This document shows positions 54,552-64,000 of a stretch of 64,000 bases of DNA, piece after piece (within the stretch, counting starts at the first letter, position 1; each line of letters opens with the position of its first letter). The position numbers and the translations under genes are program-made. The stretch is from assembly GCF_009601505.1 (NCBI RefSeq), contig NZ_WITC01000100.1, forward strand, positions 53,628 through 117,627. The letters are read 5' to 3'. The DNA comes from Sinorhizobium terangae (GTDB lineage Bacteria; Pseudomonadota; Alphaproteobacteria; Rhizobiales; Rhizobiaceae). The notes below the pieces were generated by a model. The model did not search any database. It was not told the origin of the DNA and was given only the letters and a program-made list of their open reading frames with translations.

Positions 54552-56831
54552 TCAATGCGGCGCCAAGCGCGCCCTGAGCAGGCGCTTGCGATCGCGGCTG
54601 ACGCTCGGCTGCATTGCGGGTGCCGGCACCACTCGATGCAGGCCCCCTCGCCTCGCGGCCCCTATCCGGCCGCCGTCCTTGCGCATCGAAAGACCTATAC
54701 GCTTGCGGGCGACGTCGACTTCGGTGACACGCACCTGCACGACATCGCCCGCCTTCACAACCTCATGCGGGTCCTTGACGAAGCGGTCGGCCAATTGCGA
54801 CACATGGACGAGGCCATCCTGATGCACGCCGATGTCGACGAATGCCCCGAAGGCGGCGACGTTCGTGACGGTACCCTCGAGTTGCATCCCGACTTTCAGA
54901 TCCTTGATGTCATCGATGCCCTCGGCAAAGGTCGCCGTCTTGAAGCTCGGGCGCGGATCGCGGCCCGGCTTTTCGAGCTCGGCAAGAATATCCTTGACCG
55001 TCGGCAGGCCGAAACGATCGTCGACAAAGGCGCGCGGATCGAGCTTCTTCAGGGCAGCGCTGTCGCCCATCAGTGACCGGACGTCGCGACCGCAAGCAGC
55101 GACGATCTTTTTCGCGACACCATAGGCCTCCGGGTGCACCGAGGACGCATCGAGCGGCTCGGTTCCGTTCGGTATTCGCAGAAAGCCGGCGCATTGCTCG
55201 AAGGTCCGGGCACCAAGGCGCGACACCTTCAATAGCTGCTGACGGCTGGAAAAAGGGCCAGTCGCGTCGCGGTGCGCGACGATCGCTTCCGCAGAGGATT
55301 TGCCGAGACCAGATACGCGCGCCAGCAGCGATGCCGAGGCGGTGTTGAGATCGACGCCGACGGCGTTCACCGCATCTTCGACGACCGCGTCGAGCGAGCG
55401 GCTGAGCTTCGACTGGTCGACGTCGTGCTGGTATTGACCGACGCCGATCGATTTCGGCTCGATCTTGACGAGCTCGGCGAGCGGATCCTGCAATCTCCGG
55501 GCGATCGAAACGGCACCGCGCAGCGAGACGTCGAGGGTGGGAAATTCGGCCGCCGCCGTTTCGGACGCGGAATATACCGAGGCGCCTGCCTCGGAGACGA
55601 TGACCTTTGTGGGTTTCGGCGCCGGCAGCTGCGCAAGCATGTCGGCCACGAGCTTCTCGGTCTCGCGGCTGCCGGTGCCGTTGCCGATGGCAACAAGTTC
55701 GACCTTGTGCTTGCGGATGAGCGAAGCGAGTTCCGCCTGGGTGCCGCGAATGTCGTTCTTCGGTGGGAACGGATAGACCGTTGTCGTGTCGAGCAATTTG
55801 CCTGTGCCGTCTACTACCGCGACCTTGACCCCGGTGCGGATGCCCGGATCAAGCCCCATCGTCGCCCGCGAGCCGGCGGGTGCGGCAAGCAGCAGATCCT
55901 TTAGATTGCGCGCGAAGACGCGGATTGCCTCTTCTTCCGCCCGTTCCCGCAACTCACGCATCAGGTCCAGCGAGAGCGACATGGAAAGCTTCACCCGCCA
56001 AGTCCAGCCGATCACGTCCGCGAGCCATTTGTCGCCCGGCAGGTGCGCGCCGACATTGTAGGCGGCCGCAATCATGCGCTCGACCGGTTTCATCGGCGAC
56101 GCGTCGTCTTGGTCGACGACGATATCGACCGAGAGGACCTCCTCGTTCCAGCCGCGCAGCATCGCAAGCGCGCGATGGCCGGGTGCGGTCGCCCACCGTT
56201 CCGAATGATCGAAATAGTCCGAGAATTTCGCACCCGCTTCCTGTTTGCCGTCGACCACTCTGGCGCGCAGGTAGGCCGCATCCTTCATGTAGTTGCGCAG
56301 ACGCCCCAAAAGGTCGGCATTTTCGGTCATGCCTTCGGCAATGATGTCGCGGGCGCCGTCGAGCGCCGCCTTGATGTCCGCCACATCGGCCGACAGGAAC
56401 GCTCCGGCCCGGTCAGACGGCGCGACCGACCGATCTGCAAGAATTGCCTCCGCCAGCGGTCCAAGGCCCCGCTCCCGGGCGATTTCGGCTTTGGTCCGCC
56501 GTTTCGGCTTATAGGGCAGATAGATGTCTTCGAGCTCCGCCTTGGTGACGGCGCCGGCGATCTTGCGCTCGAGATCATCGGTGAGCTTGTCCTGGCCGCG
56601 GATCGACTCGAGGATCGAGTTCCGACGCGCCTCGAGTTCGCGCAGATAGGTGAGCCGTTCCGAAAGCACGCGCAACTGCGTGTCGTCGAGGCCGCCGGTG
56701 ACCTCCTTGCGATAGCGGGCAATGAAGGGCACCGTTGCTCCCGCGTCGAGCAGATCGACGGCAGCGGCAACCTGTGCGGCTGTTGCCCTGATCTCGCTGG
56801 CGATGATGGCGGCAATGGGCTTTGCGGTCAT
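54552..56831 (-). CDS. tex: Tex-family RNA-binding transcription accessory protein
   Basis: A 759-residue Tex protein that binds nucleic acid and acts in transcription. The N-terminal region ([19 protein letters not shown]) is typical; a YqgF/RNase H-like domain follows ([20 protein letters not shown]), then helix-hairpin-helix repeats ([20 protein letters not shown]) and a C-terminal S1 RNA-binding domain ([20 protein letters not shown]) with an extension. There are no internal stops. Confidence 0.95.
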   Translation of the reverse strand: MTAKPIAAIIASEIRATAAQVAAAVDLLDAGATVPFIARYRKEVTGGLDDTQLRVLSERLTYLRELEARRNSILESIRGQDKLTDDLERKIAGAVTKAELEDIYLPYKPKRRTKAEIARERGLGPLAEAILADRSVAPSDRAGAFLSADVADIKAALDGARDIIAEGMTENADLLGRLRNYMKDAAYLRARVVDGKQEAGAKFSDYFDHSERWATAPGHRALAMLRGWNEEVLSVDIVVDQDDASPMKPVERMIAAAYNVGAHLPGDKWLADVIGWTWRVKLSMSLSLDLMRELRERAEEEAIRVFARNLKDLLLAAPAGSRATMGLDPGIRTGVKVAVVDGTGKLLDTTTVYPFPPKNDIRGTQAELASLIRKHKVELVAIGNGTGSRETEKLVADMLAQLPAPKPTKVIVSEAGASVYSASETAAAEFPTLDVSLRGAVSIARRLQDPLAELVKIEPKSIGVGQYQHDVDQSKLSRSLDAVVEDAVNAVGVDLNTASASLLARVSGLGKSSAEAIVAHRDATGPFSSRQQLLKVSRLGARTFEQCAGFLRIPNGTEPLDASSVHPEAYGVAKKIVAACGRDVRSLMGDSAALKKLDPRAFVDDRFGLPTVKDILAELEKPGRDPRPSFKTATFAEGIDDIKDLKVGMQLEGTVTNVAAFGAFVDIGVHQDGLVHVSQLADRFVKDPHEVVKAGDVVQVRVTEVDVARKRIGLSMRKDGGRIGAARRGGLHRVVPAPAMQPSVSRDRKRLLRARLAPH

Positions 56832-57031
56832 TCTGCGTTCCGTATGCTGTTTCGAAGCGGACCATACTGACGCAGATCATCAAGGCCAAGTGAAGGCCGA
56901 TGCTCTGTCACCGAACTCCACAGAAGATGGCAGGGGGATGCCTGGCGCTCTGCTCACCGGAGGCGCTCTGCCTCCGCTTCTCCCAGGCTGGAGGAGAAGG
57001 GGCGGCAGGATGAGCGGCGCCCATGCCCGCT

Positions 57032-58288
57032 CTAGACTGCGACCAGTTCCAATCGCCGGCGGGTTCTCTCGAATTCGAGCAGTTCGCGTTCCTTCTGAGC
57101 GATATAGTCCCGCGAGACCGGCACCGATCCCAGCGACGGTGAGAGCTGCAACTGAAAGACGAAATGCTTGTCGTAGAGAAAGGCAGTTTCCGAAGCTGCG
57201 AGATAAAATTCCCACATCCGGAAGAAGCGTTCGTCGTAGAGCCGGATCGCCTCCTCGCGTTTCGCCACGAAGCGCTCACGCCAGGCTCGCAGCGTCCAGG
57301 CGTAGTGCATCGGCAGAATCTCGATATCCTTGACGAGCAACCGGGTGCTCTCGACGGACGGCAGCACTTCGGAGAGAGCCGGGATGTAACCGCCTGGGAA
57401 GATGTACTTCTCGATCCAGGGATTGGTGGCCCAGGGCTTGTAGATCTGGCCGATAGAGTGAAGCAGCATCACACCTTCGGGTTTCAGCAGTTCCTTCATC
57501 TTGCGGAAAAAGTTGCCGTAGTTGCCGATGCCCACGTGCTCGAACATGCCGACGGAGACGATGCGGTCGAATTGCCGCCCCTCCATCGTACGGTAGTCCT
57601 GAAGCTCGAAGCGCACGCGATCGGCCAGTCCGCGTCGCTCCGCGCGCTCGCGCGAAACCTTCAGTTGCTCCTCGCTCAGCGTGATGCCGGTGACCTCGAC
57701 GCCGGACGATTCGGCGAGATACATCGCCATGCCGCCCCAGCCGGAACCGACCTCGAGCACCTTCTGGCCGGGCTCGAGCAAGAGCTTCGCCGCGATGTGC
57801 CGCTTCTTGGCGCGCTGGGCCTCATCGAGCGAAATTCCCGGCGGATGGAAATAGGCGCAGGAATATTGCCAATCCTCATCGAGGAAGAGATTGAAGAGCT
57901 TCCCGTCGAGATCGTAGTGATGGGCGACGTTGCGACGATTGCGGTTGACGGGAAGCCGGCTCTTGAGTTGCTGACGCAGTACATGCAGCAGCGCCACGAT
58001 CGAATTCCGGAAGGTCGCGGCGTTTGCGAGGTCATTGCTCTTGGCAATGGACAGCACATCGAAGATATCGCCTTCCTCGATGAGGACGCGACCGTCCATA
58101 TACATTTCACCGAACTTAAGACCGGGGTCGCGCGCGATCGCTTTTTCAGCCCTGGCATCGGCGATCCGTATGGTGGCAGGTTTCCCCGTGCCATCGCCGA
58201 GGACAACCTCTTCACCTGATGAGAAAACAACCGTCAGCTTGCCCTTTTGGACAAGGCGGCGGAGCATGTTCAACAATGCCGCATTCAT
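57032..58288 (-). CDS. cfa: Cyclopropane-fatty-acyl-phospholipid synthase
   Basis: Transfers a methylene group from S-adenosylmethionine to double bonds in phospholipid acyl chains. The 418-residue protein has an N-terminal lipid-binding domain to about residue 120, and the SAM-binding motif LEVGSGWGGMAMYLAE near residue 177. Further conserved parts are GITLSEEQ and EKYIFPGGYIP. It is downstream of the tex gene on the same strand without an apparent operon link. Cyclopropane lipids are linked to acid and stationary-phase stress in rhizobia. Confidence 0.92.
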   Translation of the reverse strand: MNAALLNMLRRLVQKGKLTVVFSSGEEVVLGDGTGKPATIRIADARAEKAIARDPGLKFGEMYMDGRVLIEEGDIFDVLSIAKSNDLANAATFRNSIVALLHVLRQQLKSRLPVNRNRRNVAHHYDLDGKLFNLFLDEDWQYSCAYFHPPGISLDEAQRAKKRHIAAKLLLEPGQKVLEVGSGWGGMAMYLAESSGVEVTGITLSEEQLKVSRERAERRGLADRVRFELQDYRTMEGRQFDRIVSVGMFEHVGIGNYGNFFRKMKELLKPEGVMLLHSIGQIYKPWATNPWIEKYIFPGGYIPALSEVLPSVESTRLLVKDIEILPMHYAWTLRAWRERFVAKREEAIRLYDERFFRMWEFYLAASETAFLYDKHFVFQLQLSPSLGSVPVSRDYIAQKERELLEFERTRRRLELVAV

Positions 58289-58683
58289 ATCCTACCTCAG
58301 CATCAGACCTACACGGACATTACGTCCTTCCGCACAGGAGACGCTTGGGCGGTTCGATCGGCTTTTGGAGGATATGCGTGCAGGCATGCACTTCAAGAAA
58401 CGGCGCCGACGCATCCTGAAAAGCTAGAACCGACTTGGCTGCAGCCCCACGGCTTCCGGCAGGCAGGGCACCGCAGGGTCACCACACGCCGGGAATTTCG
58501 TCAGGCTGGCCCCACCGGGCTCCTATCCATCAGAACTTCCATTAACTTAGCGGCGTTCCACAGTTTATCAATGGGGTTCTTTGTGGCCCCTCAAAGATTT
58601 GCTTCCTTAGTAAATTCGAAGAAAAGCGGCTTTGCGCTCCCCGCGTCAGTCGGGAGTGCGTCGGCGACAGACCGCCGCTCGCT
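58289..58683. other. Intergenic region between cfa and the hydroquinone reductase gene
   Basis: The 395-base spacer contains the cfa promoter and the 3' end of the downstream gene. Tiny open frames occur (for example a 17-codon frame near 58377 behind a ggagga site), but none is supported by a family or coding pattern. I see no repeat or RNA I can name. Confidence 0.4.
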
Positions 58684-59682
58684 TTAACTGCCGAACACAC
58701 CGAGGCCGCGGAGACGTGTGCGATCGTGCGGGCGATCGAGATCGAGCATCGGTCCCGCCGGAACGATTCCGGTCGGATTGACATGGCGGATGCCGTAGTA
58801 ACCACGCTTGATGTGATCGATGCGCACAGACTCGCGAATGCCCGGCCACTGATAGATCTCACGCATATAGTTCGACAGCGACGGGTAATCCTCGATCCGG
58901 CGGATGTTGCACTTGAAGGCGCCGTGATACGCGACATCGAAGCGGATCAGCGTGACGAAGAGCCGGATATCCGCCTCAGTGAGGTAGGCGCCGGCAACAT
59001 ATCGGTTCTGAGCAAGATGCTGCTCGAGTTCGTCGAGCATGTCGAACAGGCCGAAAACCGCCTCGTCATAGGCTGCCTGCGTCTTGGCGAAACCGGCGCG
59101 ATAGACGCCATTGTTGACGCGGGCATAGATCGGCTCGTTCCAACGATCGATCTCCGCGCGCAGGGCGGCCGGATAGAAATCCAGGCGATGGCCGGTCAGA
59201 TGGTCGAATGCCGAATTGAGGATGCGAATGATGTCGGCCGATTCGTTGTTGACGATGCGACCTTCCTTCATGTCCCACAACACCGGTACCGAGACCTTGC
59301 CGGTGTAATGCGGATCGCTCGCCGTATAGAGCTGATGATGGTATCGAATCTCTCCGACCCGCACGCCGGCGTCGACAGGCTGGTCATAGGTCCAACCATC
59401 TTCACCCAGAACGGGGTCGGCGACTGTCAAGCCGACTATGGCTTCGAGGCCCTTGAGGTTGCGCATGGCGATCGTGCGTGAAGCCCAGGGGCACAGATAA
59501 GAAACGAACAGCCGGTAGCGCCCGGCCTCCGCGGTCAGCGCCGGTTGCCCATCCGGACCGGCCCGTCCGTCGGGCGTGAGCCAGTTGTGGAACCGCGTCG
59601 GTTCACGATGGAAGGCACCGTCCTTCATCTCGCTCGCGGCGACGTCACCCTTGACCCACTTTCCATCGACGAGCTGCGGCAT
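58684..59682 (-). CDS. Glutathionyl-hydroquinone reductase (Xi-class GST, YqjG/ECM4)
   Basis: A 332-residue Xi-class glutathione transferase that reduces glutathionyl-hydroquinones. The catalytic cysteine is in the SYLCPWASRT motif (CPWAxR, here CPWASR), with a thioredoxin-like N-terminal domain and an all-helical C-terminal domain containing FVTLIRFDVAYHGAFKCN. Also conserved are KVSVPVLWDMK and NNESADIIRILN. It is divergent from the GDPD gene. Confidence 0.93.
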   Translation of the reverse strand: MPQLVDGKWVKGDVAASEMKDGAFHREPTRFHNWLTPDGRAGPDGQPALTAEAGRYRLFVSYLCPWASRTIAMRNLKGLEAIVGLTVADPVLGEDGWTYDQPVDAGVRVGEIRYHHQLYTASDPHYTGKVSVPVLWDMKEGRIVNNESADIIRILNSAFDHLTGHRLDFYPAALRAEIDRWNEPIYARVNNGVYRAGFAKTQAAYDEAVFGLFDMLDELEQHLAQNRYVAGAYLTEADIRLFVTLIRFDVAYHGAFKCNIRRIEDYPSLSNYMREIYQWPGIRESVRIDHIKRGYYGIRHVNPTGIVPAGPMLDLDRPHDRTRLRGLGVFGS

Positions 59683-59856
59683 GAGAGTCCTCCTGCAGGC
59701 GTTGCCAAAACCGGCACCGATGGCTTAGGTTCCACAGGGTTGATTTCCGGTCAATCGCGCGCGGAGGAGACAGATCGTTCGCATTCCATGTGCCTGCGTT
59801 CGCTTCATCCTCCGGCCACGTTGCCGGGTGAAGCGGCTGCCAGAGGAGAAGTCACG

Positions 59857-60855
59857 ATGAAGAAGCTCATCGTTGCGGTGTTTGCCATTGCTGCCGCCCT
59901 CTGGTTTCTAAATACATCCACGTTGGTGACGCCGCCGTCAGGCGCTGTGAAAATCCTTGCGCATCGCGGCATTCATCAGGTGTTCCAACCGGACGGAGTG
60001 GAAAACGATACGTGTACGGCCAAGCGGATCGAACCGCCGCGTCACGCCTATCTCGAAAACACGATCGCCTCCATGCAAGCGGCGATGGACAGCGGCGCGG
60101 AGGTCGTGGAACTCGATGTTCACCTGACCCCGGATCGCGAATTTGCCGTGTTCCACGACTGGACGCTCGACTGCCGTACGGACGGGACAGGCGTGACCGA
60201 GGAGACGCCGATGTCGAAACTGAAGACGCTCGACATCGGCTACGGCTACACGGCCGACGGCGGCAAGACCTTTCCCTTCCGCGGCCACGCACAAGGCCAG
60301 ATGCCAACCTTGACGGAAGTATTCACCGCCCTGCCCCACGGCCGTTTCCTCATCAATTTCAAGAGCGAACGGCGGGCGGAAGGCGCAACACTGGCGGTCC
60401 TGTTGCGCGCGCATCCCGAATGGCGGAAATCCGTCTTCGGCGTCTATGGCGGCACCGCACCGACGCAGGAAACCTTGCGGCTGGTTCCCGGCTTGCGCGG
60501 CTATGACAAGCAGTCCACGCTTGCCTGCCTTGGCCGCTATGCCGCCTACGGCTGGACTAGCATCGTACCGGAAGCTTGCCGCAACACGCTTATCGTCGTG
60601 CCCGCCAACTACGCGCCGTTCCTTTGGGGCTGGCCCAACCGTTTCGCCGCGCGCATGAGAGACGTCGGAAGCGAGGTCATCCTTCTCGGACGCTATGGTG
60701 GCGGCGATTTTACCTCTGGCATCGACAGTGCAGACGACTTGACGCTCGTTCCCCAGAATTTCGCGGGCTACGTCTGGACCAACCGGGCGGAAACGATCGC
60801 TCCGCTTCTCGGAAAACGGATGGCGGCGACCAACCACCAGGCCAATCGGGAATGA
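59857..60855 (+). CDS. Glycerophosphodiester phosphodiesterase family protein
   Basis: A 332-residue GDPD-type hydrolase with an N-terminal membrane segment or signal peptide (LIVAVFAIAAALWFLNTST). Active-site motifs are ILAHRGIHQ, LENTIASMQAAMDSGAEVV with VELDVHLTPD, and AVFHDWTLDC. These are the metal and catalytic His/Glu/Asp positions of the family. The ATG at 59857 has agaggag in front; a longer frame to 59545 overlaps the divergent gene and is rejected. Likely acts at the membrane or in the periplasm. Confidence 0.9.
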   Translation: MKKLIVAVFAIAAALWFLNTSTLVTPPSGAVKILAHRGIHQVFQPDGVENDTCTAKRIEPPRHAYLENTIASMQAAMDSGAEVVELDVHLTPDREFAVFHDWTLDCRTDGTGVTEETPMSKLKTLDIGYGYTADGGKTFPFRGHAQGQMPTLTEVFTALPHGRFLINFKSERRAEGATLAVLLRAHPEWRKSVFGVYGGTAPTQETLRLVPGLRGYDKQSTLACLGRYAAYGWTSIVPEACRNTLIVVPANYAPFLWGWPNRFAARMRDVGSEVILLGRYGGGDFTSGIDSADDLTLVPQNFAGYVWTNRAETIAPLLGKRMAATNHQANRE

Positions 60856-60862
60856 GTGCAGC

Positions 60863-60914
60863 CTGCTGCATGTTTTACAGCGCCGTGCGTCCTTTAGGAC
60901 GCACGGCGCTGTAG
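60863..60914. repeat. Sinorhizobium-type repeat, shortened copy C / bidirectional terminator
   Basis: Carries the start of the left unit (ctgctgcatgttt) and the right hairpin: a perfect 16-base stem from 60877-60892 to 60897-60912 with a ttta loop. It sits between the convergent GDPD and era genes, 8 bases from both ends, and probably terminates both transcripts. Confidence 0.75.
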
Positions 60915-60921
60915 TCGGCCG

Positions 60922-61851
60922 TCATCGCGGGAATTCGAGCCCCATTTCGCGGAAGCGCTCGGGATCGTCACCCCAGTTCTCGCGCACCTTTACGAACAGA
61001 AAAAGGTGCACGGGTTGCTCGAGGATTTCCGAGATTTCCTTGCGCGCCGCGGTGGAGATTGCCTTGATCGCCTCTCCTCCCTTGCCGAGCGCGATCTTCT
61101 TTTGGCTGTCGCGCTCGACATAGATCACCTGCTCTATGCGCACCGAACCGTCCTTGCGCTCCTCCCATTTCTCCGTCTCGACGTGGGAGGCATAGGGGAG
61201 TTCCTGATGCAGCCGGAGGAACAGTTTCTCGCGGGTGATCTCGGCGGCAAGCTGGCGCATCGGTAGATCCGAGATCTGATCCTCCGGGTAGTACCAAGGC
61301 CCCTCGGGCAGCGCGCTCGCAAGATAGTCCATGACATCGTCGCAGCCGGAGCCGGAAAGCGCTGAGATCATGAAAGTGCGCTCGAACTTGACCATCTCGT
61401 TTGCCGCAGCCGCGAGCTTCAGCAAATCCTCCGGACGAACCTGATCGATCTTGTTGAGCGCCAGGATCTTCGGCTGCGGAACTTCCTTCAGGCCTTCGAG
61501 GATCGCCTCTGCGTCCCCCTTCAACCCGCGCTCGCTGTCGATCAGCAGCATGATCAGATCGGCATCCTTGGCGCCGCCCCAGGCAGTCGTCACCATAGCG
61601 CGGTCGAGCCTGCGCCGCGGCTTGAAGATGCCGGGCGTATCCATGAAGACAATCTGCGCGTTGTCGTGGATGGCGATACCACGCACGATGGCGCGCGTCG
61701 TCTGCACCTTGTGGCTGACGATCGATACCTTCGCACCGACGAGGCGATTAACGAGCGTCGATTTCCCAGCATTGGTGGCGCCGATCAGCGCCACGAAACC
61801 CGAGCGGGTCGGCGCGCCGGCAGCGGCCGTATCATGTTCCATATCCGTCAT
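60922..61851 (-). CDS. era: GTPase Era
   Basis: Essential GTPase that binds 16S rRNA during 30S assembly. GTPase motifs: G1 GATNAGKST, G3 DTPG, G4 NKID; the C-terminal KH domain includes IYVERDSQKKIALGKGGEAI. The 309-residue protein starts at ATG 61851, behind ggaag and 8 bases after the rnc stop; an alternative ATG at 61842 exists. Last gene of the acpS-lepB-rnc-era run. Confidence 0.96.
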   Translation of the reverse strand: MTDMEHDTAAAGAPTRSGFVALIGATNAGKSTLVNRLVGAKVSIVSHKVQTTRAIVRGIAIHDNAQIVFMDTPGIFKPRRRLDRAMVTTAWGGAKDADLIMLLIDSERGLKGDAEAILEGLKEVPQPKILALNKIDQVRPEDLLKLAAAANEMVKFERTFMISALSGSGCDDVMDYLASALPEGPWYYPEDQISDLPMRQLAAEITREKLFLRLHQELPYASHVETEKWEERKDGSVRIEQVIYVERDSQKKIALGKGGEAIKAISTAARKEISEILEQPVHLFLFVKVRENWGDDPERFREMGLEFPR

Positions 61852-61859
61852 AGCTTCCG

Positions 61860-62579
61860 TCAATTTCCGGCAGGCTTCTGCTGCCAAACGCCTTCACGCT
61901 CCAGCAATCGTGTCGCGGCGACCTGTTCGGCGCCGCGTTTGGAGCGATCGGTTCCCGTCTCCGGTTGAAGACCCGCAACCTCGACCGTCACCGTGAAGCG
62001 CGGGTCGTGATCGGGGCCGGAGCGATCATCTGTCCTGTATTTCGGCGCAACACCGAATCTGGCGTGCGCCCATTCCTGCAATTCAGTTTTCGCATCGCGA
62101 CGGGCGCCGTCGGCGCTGGCCGCCCGGTCCGTCCAATGAAGCAGCACGAAGCGGCGCGCCGCCTCCAGGCCGCCATCGAGATAGATTGCGGCGATCAGCG
62201 ACTCTACCACATCGGCGCGCACATTCATCATGTGCTTGCCGGTGATCTTCTTCACATCCGAACCGGTGCGGATGAACTCGTGCAGCGAGAGGTCATCGGC
62301 GACCTTCGCGCAACTTTCCGCGCTGACCAGTTGGTTCAGTCGGACCGAAAGTTCTCCCTCGTTCGCGTCGCGAAAGGTCTGAAACAAGAGCTCGGCAACG
62401 CACAGGCCCAGAACCCGATCCCCCAGGAATTCGAGACGCTGGTAGTTGCTGCCCTTGGCGCTGCGGGCGCTGGAATGGGTAAGTGCCCGGTCCAGGCGTT
62501 CCTTCTCCGAGAACTGATAACCGATCACGGCCTCGAGCCTTGCCCGATCCTCCGCGCTCAGCGATCGCCCCTTCATCAT
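61860..62579 (-). CDS. rnc: Ribonuclease III
   Basis: Cleaves double-stranded RNA for rRNA processing and regulation. The 239-residue protein has the RNase III signature YQRLEFLGDRVLGL and the second catalytic region RADVVESLIAAIYLDGG. A C-terminal dsRNA-binding domain follows (TELQEWAHARFG, GAEQVAATRLLE). The start ATG at 62579 overlaps the lepB stop (ATGA); a second ATG follows immediately. Confidence 0.96.
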   Translation of the reverse strand: MMKGRSLSAEDRARLEAVIGYQFSEKERLDRALTHSSARSAKGSNYQRLEFLGDRVLGLCVAELLFQTFRDANEGELSVRLNQLVSAESCAKVADDLSLHEFIRTGSDVKKITGKHMMNVRADVVESLIAAIYLDGGLEAARRFVLLHWTDRAASADGARRDAKTELQEWAHARFGVAPKYRTDDRSGPDHDPRFTVTVEVAGLQPETGTDRSKRGAEQVAATRLLEREGVWQQKPAGN

Positions 62580-63340
62580 TCGACGACCTTGAACAGGCGG
62601 TCGTAACGCAGGTTTGCCGGCCATTTCCAGACTTCGCGGAACGACGTGTCGTTGCCGAGCGAGAAGAAGATCAGGCTGGCGCGGCCCACCAGGTTCTCCG
62701 CCGGTACGAAGCCGACGTCGAAGCGGCTATCGGCGGAATTGTCTCGGTTGTCGCCCATCATGAAATAGTGACCCTCGGGGACAATGAACTCACGCGTGTT
62801 GTCGCCGCGCGAATCCGGAAACTGGTCGAGCGTGTCGTAGGAAACGCCGTTGTCCATCGTCTCACGGTAGACCGGCACATCGCCGCCAGTGTCGTACTGG
62901 TCGTCGGCGCGGAATGCGCCAGCCGGAACGCGGTCCACAGGCTTGTCATTGACATAGAGGATGCTGTTCCTCACCTGGATCCGGTCACCCGGAAGTCCGA
63001 CGAGACGTTTGATGTAGTCGATGTCGGGATTCGGCGGAAAGCGGAAGACAACGATATCGCCGCGCTTCGGCTCGCTCGCGAAAATCCGCCCGCTGAAGAG
63101 ATCAGGCGAGAACGGTATCGAGTACTTCGAATAGCCGTAGGCAAACTTGTTCACGAAAATGTAATCGCCGACAAGCAGGGTTGGCATCATCGAACCCGAC
63201 GGGATCGTAAAGGGCTGGAAGAAGACTGTTCGGATGACGACCGCCAACAGCAGCGCCTGGATGATGACCTTGACATTCTCCCAGAGGCCGCTCTGCTTCG
63301 TTTCTGTCTTTTCTGCCACGCTGCTGTCTTCCTTTGTCAT
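62576..63340 (-). CDS. lepB: Signal peptidase I
   Basis: Removes signal peptides at the inner membrane. One N-terminal anchor (VIIQALLLAVVIRTVFFQPF) precedes the catalytic serine in PSGSMMPTL. The catalytic lysine lies in YIKRLVGLPGD, and GDNRDNSADSR completes the family boxes. The start at 63340 gives 254 residues; the longer frame is rejected. Its stop overlaps rnc by four bases. Confidence 0.96.
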   Translation of the reverse strand: MTKEDSSVAEKTETKQSGLWENVKVIIQALLLAVVIRTVFFQPFTIPSGSMMPTLLVGDYIFVNKFAYGYSKYSIPFSPDLFSGRIFASEPKRGDIVVFRFPPNPDIDYIKRLVGLPGDRIQVRNSILYVNDKPVDRVPAGAFRADDQYDTGGDVPVYRETMDNGVSYDTLDQFPDSRGDNTREFIVPEGHYFMMGDNRDNSADSRFDVGFVPAENLVGRASLIFFSLGNDTSFREVWKWPANLRYDRLFKVVE

Positions 63341-63466
63341 CCTGATCCGGATGCCCGATACTCGCGCGTCTGGCTCCGGGTTGCGCGTCGCCACGCAATT
63401 CGATCCTATATGTTGCCGGAACTCCGCGCTTCAAGCGATCGTCGGTCCGCTTTTCAGCAGAATGCT

Positions 63467-63886
63467 CTAAACCGTTCCCTCCACCGGGGCAACGGGCAGC
63501 GCCTCGATAATCACGAAGGCTTGTGCGAGCGGGAAGTCGTCCGTGATCGTCAGATGGATCGCGGCACGATGACCGGCGGGCAATATTTTCTGGAGCCTCT
63601 CGGCCGCGCCGCCTGTCAATTGCATCGTCGGCTTTCCGCCGGGCATGTTGACGACGCCCATGTCCTTCCAGAAAACCCCTTGGGCCAAACCGGTCCCAAG
63701 CGCTTTCGAGCAGGCCTCCTTGGCGGCAAAGCGCTTGGCATAGGACGCTGCGCGGTTCTTGCGTCCGTCCGATTTTGCGATCTCGATGTCCGTGAAGCAC
63801 CGATTGACGAAGCGTTCGCCGAAACGTTCGAGCGAGCTCTCTATGCGGCGGATATCGATGAGATCGCTGCCGATGCCGATGATCAT
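63467..63886 (-). CDS. acpS: Holo-[acyl-carrier-protein] synthase
   Basis: Transfers phosphopantetheine from CoA to acyl carrier protein. The 139-residue sequence begins [16 protein letters not shown], with the metal-binding Asp. The second motif is [19 protein letters not shown], with the conserved Glu and Lys. The ATG at 63886 overlaps the stop of the upstream gene. A 126-base gap separates it from lepB. Confidence 0.95.
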   Translation of the reverse strand: MIIGIGSDLIDIRRIESSLERFGERFVNRCFTDIEIAKSDGRKNRAASYAKRFAAKEACSKALGTGLAQGVFWKDMGVVNMPGGKPTMQLTGGAAERLQKILPAGHRAAIHLTITDDFPLAQAFVIIEALPVAPVEGTV

Positions 63887-64000
63887 GAGGAGCGTCCGAC
63901 CGTTTGGGAACGCGCTCGCCGGCGCCGCTGTTGGAAAAGGCGCGCGGCCTGATAGGCGAGCGGATAGAAAACAAGCGCGCCGGTAATGGCGAGCGGAAGC
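63883..64000 (-). CDS. DUF2062 membrane protein, C-terminal end only
   Basis: The last 38 codons of a gene entering from the right edge: a hydrophobic segment ([20 protein letters not shown]) followed by a basic Gln/Arg-rich tail and stop at 63885-63883, which overlaps the acpS start (ATGA). DUF2062 proteins precede acpS in many Rhizobiales and end this way, so the assignment rests on that and on the tail; most of the gene is outside the window. Confidence 0.55.
   Translation of the reverse strand, partial: LPLAITGALVFYPLAYQAARLFQQRRRRARSQTVGRSS

Noticed and set aside
56940..57015. Second copy of the long ctcatcc-type palindrome
   Set aside because: Only scattered similarity (cttctccc, ggagaaggggc, ggatgag) remains; too weak to list as a repeat feature.
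58377..58427. 17-codon frame with a ggagga ribosome-site-like sequence upstream of cfa
   Set aside because: Too short, very Arg/Lys-rich, and part of a longer random open frame; no other support.

Overview
The window is a high-GC chromosomal segment of a Rhizobiaceae alphaproteobacterium, most likely Sinorhizobium/Ensifer. The evidence is the gene content and order (rpsF-rpsR-DUF2232-rplI, psd-pssA, nadABC, lpsL-rkpK, acpS-lepB-rnc-era), rhizobial-type intergenic repeats, a PHO box of the S. meliloti pattern, and protein sequences that read like Sinorhizobium orthologues. No species call is possible from the sequence alone. Coding density is high, most neighbours are co-oriented, and many pairs share 4-base ATGA or GTGA start/stop overlaps.

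Layout. 1-3.3 kb: an intergenic repeat, a cysteine-rich Csp-like copper protein, then the S6/S18/DUF2232/L9 ribosomal operon. 3.4-6.6 kb: a MarR-EmrB-EmrA type efflux operon on the minus strand. 6.9-14.7 kb: dnaB, alr, radA, cvpA, purF and an SDR on the plus strand. 14.8-18.3 kb (minus): psd-pssA for phosphatidylethanolamine synthesis and an Atm1-like ABC exporter. 18.4-23.2 kb: a repeat copy, a LysM protein, a LOG-family gene whose stop codon has been split by an IS630 element, and rarD. 23.4-29.0 kb (minus): a run cysS, three tandem GFA-family genes, a prolyl aminopeptidase and cimA. 29.4-35.6 kb: a tiny conserved-looking ORF, an HMCES/YedK protein, a Nudix hydrolase, small exported proteins, and a four-gene run ygfZ - HD hydrolase - CX5R phosphatase - NrtR/NadQ-like NAD regulator. 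35.6-41.4 kb (minus): sodC, nadC, nadB, nadA with a perfect 13+13 base palindrome upstream of nadA, and an MFS transporter. 41.5-46 kb (minus): MOSC protein, HD hydrolase, a giant DUF2339 membrane protein. 46.1-51.2 kb: PhoX-type Tat-exported phosphatase behind a PHO box, recO, an L,D-transpeptidase lipoprotein, and a VOC / AHSA1 / ArsR set around a palindromic operator. 51.2-54.3 kb: a repeat copy, then lpsL and rkpK for UDP-uronic acids, and a small exported protein. 54.5-64 kb: tex, cfa, a glutathionyl-hydroquinone reductase, a GDPD, a hairpin repeat, and the DUF2062-acpS-lepB-rnc-era operon running off the right edge.

Most of the window is housekeeping. The parts that deserve attention are the coupling of the NrtR/NadQ-like regulator to the palindrome in front of nadABC, the translationally coupled GFA triplet, the IS630 insertion exactly within a stop codon, the PHO box in front of phoX, the ArsR/AHSA1 operator, and the mosaic repeats. 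I found no CRISPR array, no rRNA or tRNA gene, and no prophage or defence island. I do not see clear evidence of a wholly new system.
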